A program made the translations under genes and the position numbers. Below the pieces are notes generated by a model, which made no database searches, was not told where the DNA came from, and saw nothing but the letters and a program-made list of their open reading frames with translations. Of a stretch of DNA of 64,000 nucleotides, positions 62,254 to 64,000 are shown one piece after another (the first letter of the stretch is position 1; every line of letters begins with the position of its first letter). This DNA comes from Mycoplasma sp. Bg2. Its GTDB lineage: Bacteria; Bacillota_I; Bacilli_A; Mycoplasmatales; Hepatoplasmataceae. Location: NCBI GenBank assembly GCA_001641225.1, contig LSMY01000004.1:1-64000 (forward strand). The letters are read 5' to 3'.

Positions 62254-63132
62254 TTATTTTTCACTAATCTCTTCATTTATTTCAGTTTTTAAATGTTTGT
62301 CTTTTCTTTCTTCTTTAGCAATTGATTTTTCTCTAATAGCTTTTAATTGTTTTTTTTCTTTAGGAGTTAATGATTTATAATAATTATCTAAATCTTTTTG
62401 AATTAATGCTTTTACTTTTTTACCAATTATTGGAGTAGTTAGACGCATGTGGTCAGCTGCTCTTAATGGTTTATGGACAATGACTTGAACTTTTGCAGTT
62501 TTCAATCTAAAAAGATTTCTTGCCTGTAAAGTTCCAGTAATTGTTACTGGAACAATTGGTAAATAATATCTTTGGGCAAATTTAAAAGTTCCATCTTTAA
62601 AATCTAATAAATCTCCAGTTAATGATCTTGTTCCCTCAGGGAAAACAATAATTGCATGGTTAGTTTGTTTTGCTTGACCAGCAGCAGCATCTAGTTTAAT
62701 TACTTGTTCACGAATTTTTGCCCGTGAGATAAAGAACCCGTCTCCACCTCTAAAAAAACCTCCAGCAAGTTTGCTTTTTTCTAAAGCTTCTTTTCCAACA
62801 GGAATTAAAGGAATTTTTCCTCCTAAAGCTTTAATTAAATAAAAAGCATCAAAATTTGAAGTGTGGTTTGGAGTAATTCATGAAGATCCTTTTGGCAAGT
62901 TTTCTTCACCAATTACTTCAACTTCAACACCAATTCTTCTAATTGTTTTTTTAGTTTTTTTCCGAATATATTCTCATCTGTCATTATAAGGATGCAGATT
63001 AGGATCTTGTTCTCTTTTATTTTTTTTAAGTCAATGATCAAGTCTTCTAGACCCTGATCAAAGACCAAGTGGAAACATTCAAAGAAATATGATTCTAAAA
63101 ATATTTTTTAAGTAATTTGCTAATTCTTTCAT
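62254..63132 (-). CDS. plsC: 1-acyl-glycerol-3-phosphate acyltransferase
   Basis: A 292-residue membrane enzyme that adds the second acyl chain to make phosphatidic acid. The catalytic NHTSNFD (NHxxxxD) near residue 95 and the substrate motif FPEGTRS near residue 180 are intact, with an IVPVTITGT segment after. The N-terminal hydrophobic stretch anchors it. A Lys-rich C-terminal tail of about 45 residues extends beyond the usual end. Several TGA codons are Trp, all in the first half. AAGGAT precedes the ATG. It lies beside acpS, and pgsA and the DegV proteins act in the same lipid route. Confidence 0.95.
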
Positions 63133-63170
63133 TTAATAATAATCCTTACTTTCTATATTATACTTATAAA

Positions 63171-63506
63171 TTATTCCACAACTATTGCAGTTGCAATTGT
63201 ATATCTTTTTTCATGAGAAATAGAAATAATAATGTCCTTGGTTTGTAAATTATTTATTAATACTTCTGGTTTCCCTTTGCTATTATTTAAAATAGTAATT
63301 TCACTATACATATATTTTTTATTTGTTGCTTTGACTATTGCTTCTTTTGCAGCTCATCTTCCACTAACAAATTCTTTTCTATTTTGATAGTTTAAAGATG
63401 AATAAATTTCATATTCTTTTTTGCTAAGAAACTTAGTAATAAATTTATTACTTTTTTTTAAACGATGATTTAAAACAACATCTGTTCCAAGGCCAATTAT
63501 TTCCAT
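63171..63506 (-). CDS. acpS: Holo-[acyl-carrier-protein] synthase
   Basis: A 111-residue transferase that attaches 4'-phosphopantetheine to the Ser of AcpP. The motifs IGLGTDVV (metal-binding Asp) and FVSGRWAAKEAIVKA are intact, with the C-terminal SISHEKRYTIATAIV. One TGA is the Trp in GRWAAKEA. TATAAT ends six bases before the ATG and there is no Shine-Dalgarno sequence, so its message is probably leaderless. The substrate AcpP (44.2-44.4 kb) has the same promoter layout. Confidence 0.95.
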
Positions 63507-63512
63507 AATTTA

Positions 63513-63518
63513 ATTATA
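63513..63518 (-). promoter_or_regulatory. -10 box of acpS
   Basis: TATAAT on the minus strand ends six bases before the acpS ATG. Confidence 0.6.
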
Positions 63519-63533
63519 AATACAATTTAAGAA

Positions 63534-64000
63534 TTATCTTGTGTATTTATCTGCAAGATTAAATTTAGATTCAACATATTTAATTTCTAAATCTAAATTA
63601 TTTTCATGCATTAGAGAAATTGCTTGATTAAACATAATTGGAGCCTTTGATTTTCCACCCATGTTGCCTTTTTTAAAAGATTTTATTACTGTTTCAGCAT
63701 CAGACATAATAATGAAATGTTGGCCCTCATTCATTGAAACAATAAGTTGCATTGTTTTTAAAAACCCTAATGCTTCTGATTCAATTTGCCAATCAAATTC
63801 ACCATATTTAGAATCACTTTGAATTAAATTTCCATTTACATCAGTAATTGCATAGGTAGATTTTCTTTGACTACCTCCGCCTTGAATTACTCCATCAAAA
63901 TAGAAAACAACTTTTCTTTTAGAAGAATTTAAGCTTTTTTCTTTGTCTAACAATAAATAAATATTATCAAGTTCCTTTTGTGCTTTTTTTAAAGCAATAA
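63534..64000 (-). CDS. RNase H-like protein (5' end outside the window)
   Basis: The frame runs open from the window edge to a stop at 63534-63536 (155 codons seen). The last 140 residues match the RNase HI fold with its four acidic residues: FYFDGVIQGGG (Asp), ESEALGFL (Glu), IMSDAETVI (Asp) and FNLADKYTR (Asp). RNase HI degrades RNA in RNA-DNA hybrids. Upstream of residue 15 of the fold the frame continues as a helical, Lys-rich segment (ALKKAQKELDNIY), so an N-terminal domain of unknown size precedes it, unlike E. coli RNase HI. The start cannot be seen. Confidence 0.85.
   Translation of the reverse strand, partial: IALKKAQKELDNIYLLLDKEKSLNSSKRKVVFYFDGVIQGGGSQRKSTYAITDVNGNLIQSDSKYGEFDWQIESEALGFLKTMQLIVSMNEGQHFIIMSDAETVIKSFKKGNMGGKSKAPIMFNQAISLMHENNLDLEIKYVESKFNLADKYTR

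Noticed and set aside
393..63132. Many genes look like broken pieces or pseudogenes (for example ymdB, recA, lon, ftsK, dnaE, purB) under the standard code
   Set aside because: The breaks are TGA codons in frame, at positions where relatives carry Trp, and the window has a tRNA-Trp with anticodon UCA. Code 4 restores full-length genes.
1..64000. Mobile elements, prophage, restriction-modification or toxin-antitoxin modules
   Set aside because: No transposase, integrase, methylase or toxin-like gene was found; apart from RecU and RNase J the nucleases seen are repair or replication enzymes.

Overview
The window is AT-rich DNA from a Mollicute (a wall-less relative of the Firmicutes; Mycoplasma/Spiroplasma grade) that uses genetic code 4. 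Most genes read through in-frame TGA codons, and two tryptophan tRNA genes are present, one with anticodon UCA (reads UGA) and one with CCA. No species is assigned. The presence of purA, purB, both Trp tRNAs and the AcpP/AcpS pair fits the Spiroplasma/mycoides side better than the hominis side, but this is inference. There are no insertion sequences, prophages, CRISPR arrays or transposases: this is core chromosome with a few lineage-specific membrane protein genes.

Layout. 1-4.6 kb (minus strand): the 5' end of a 16S rRNA gene and its leader, then ymdB, recA, a CinA-C protein, pgsA, two small membrane proteins and the RNase P RNA. 4.6-9.9 kb: recU converging on dnaD, a zinc metallopeptidase, HU, der-cmk, a tail-anchored coiled-coil protein and a thioredoxin-like protein. 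9.9-21.6 kb: an FtsK/SpoIIIE protein with a broken Walker A motif, an RNase J-like protein that has lost its metal ligands, rluD, valS, lon and trigger factor. 21.8-27 kb: tRNA-Arg, a putative ECF S component, inorganic pyrophosphatase, a YitT-type protein, a CNNM/CBS protein and an unknown surface protein. 27-38 kb: one tightly packed run of replication and nucleic-acid genes (ezrA-like, thiI, nrnA, dnaE, 5'-3' exonuclease, mutM, coaE, dnaB, dnaI). 38-44 kb: rpsD with a long leader, tyrS, a YtxG/YtxH-like pair, an M42 peptidase and two DegV proteins. 44-49 kb: two tRNA-Trp genes, acpP, two unknown proteins, and prkC, prpC, gmk, coaD, rsmD. 49-64 kb: def, an active-type RNase J, trpS, a HAD hydrolase, rsmE, purB, a YeeE-like transporter, purA, a three-gene membrane cluster, rluB-scpB-scpA, plsC, acpS and a partial RNase H-like gene.

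How the genes work together. Chromosome segregation and condensation (FtsK, ScpA/B, HU, RecA, RecU), initiation and loading of replication (DnaA-dependent DnaD/DnaB/DnaI, DnaE), RNA decay (two RNase J-like proteins, YmdB, NrnA, RNase P), tRNA charging (Val, Tyr, Trp), phospholipid and acyl carrier synthesis (PgsA, PlsC, AcpP, AcpS), and AMP synthesis from IMP (PurA, PurB) dominate.

The most striking points are: (i) a recurrent promoter layout in which TATAAT ends 6-9 nt before the start codon at ten genes, predicting leaderless mRNAs, with the RNase P RNA gene as an internal ruler for the start site; (ii) an FtsK whose nucleotide-binding P-loop is destroyed while its DNA-recognition domain is kept; (iii) a pair of RNase J proteins, one catalytic and one with every metal-binding motif lost; (iv) tandem UCA/CCA tRNA-Trp genes separated by a terminator; (v) loss of conserved cysteines in MutM and in the YeeE-like transporter; (vi) an unrecognised cluster of tandem paralogous membrane proteins.
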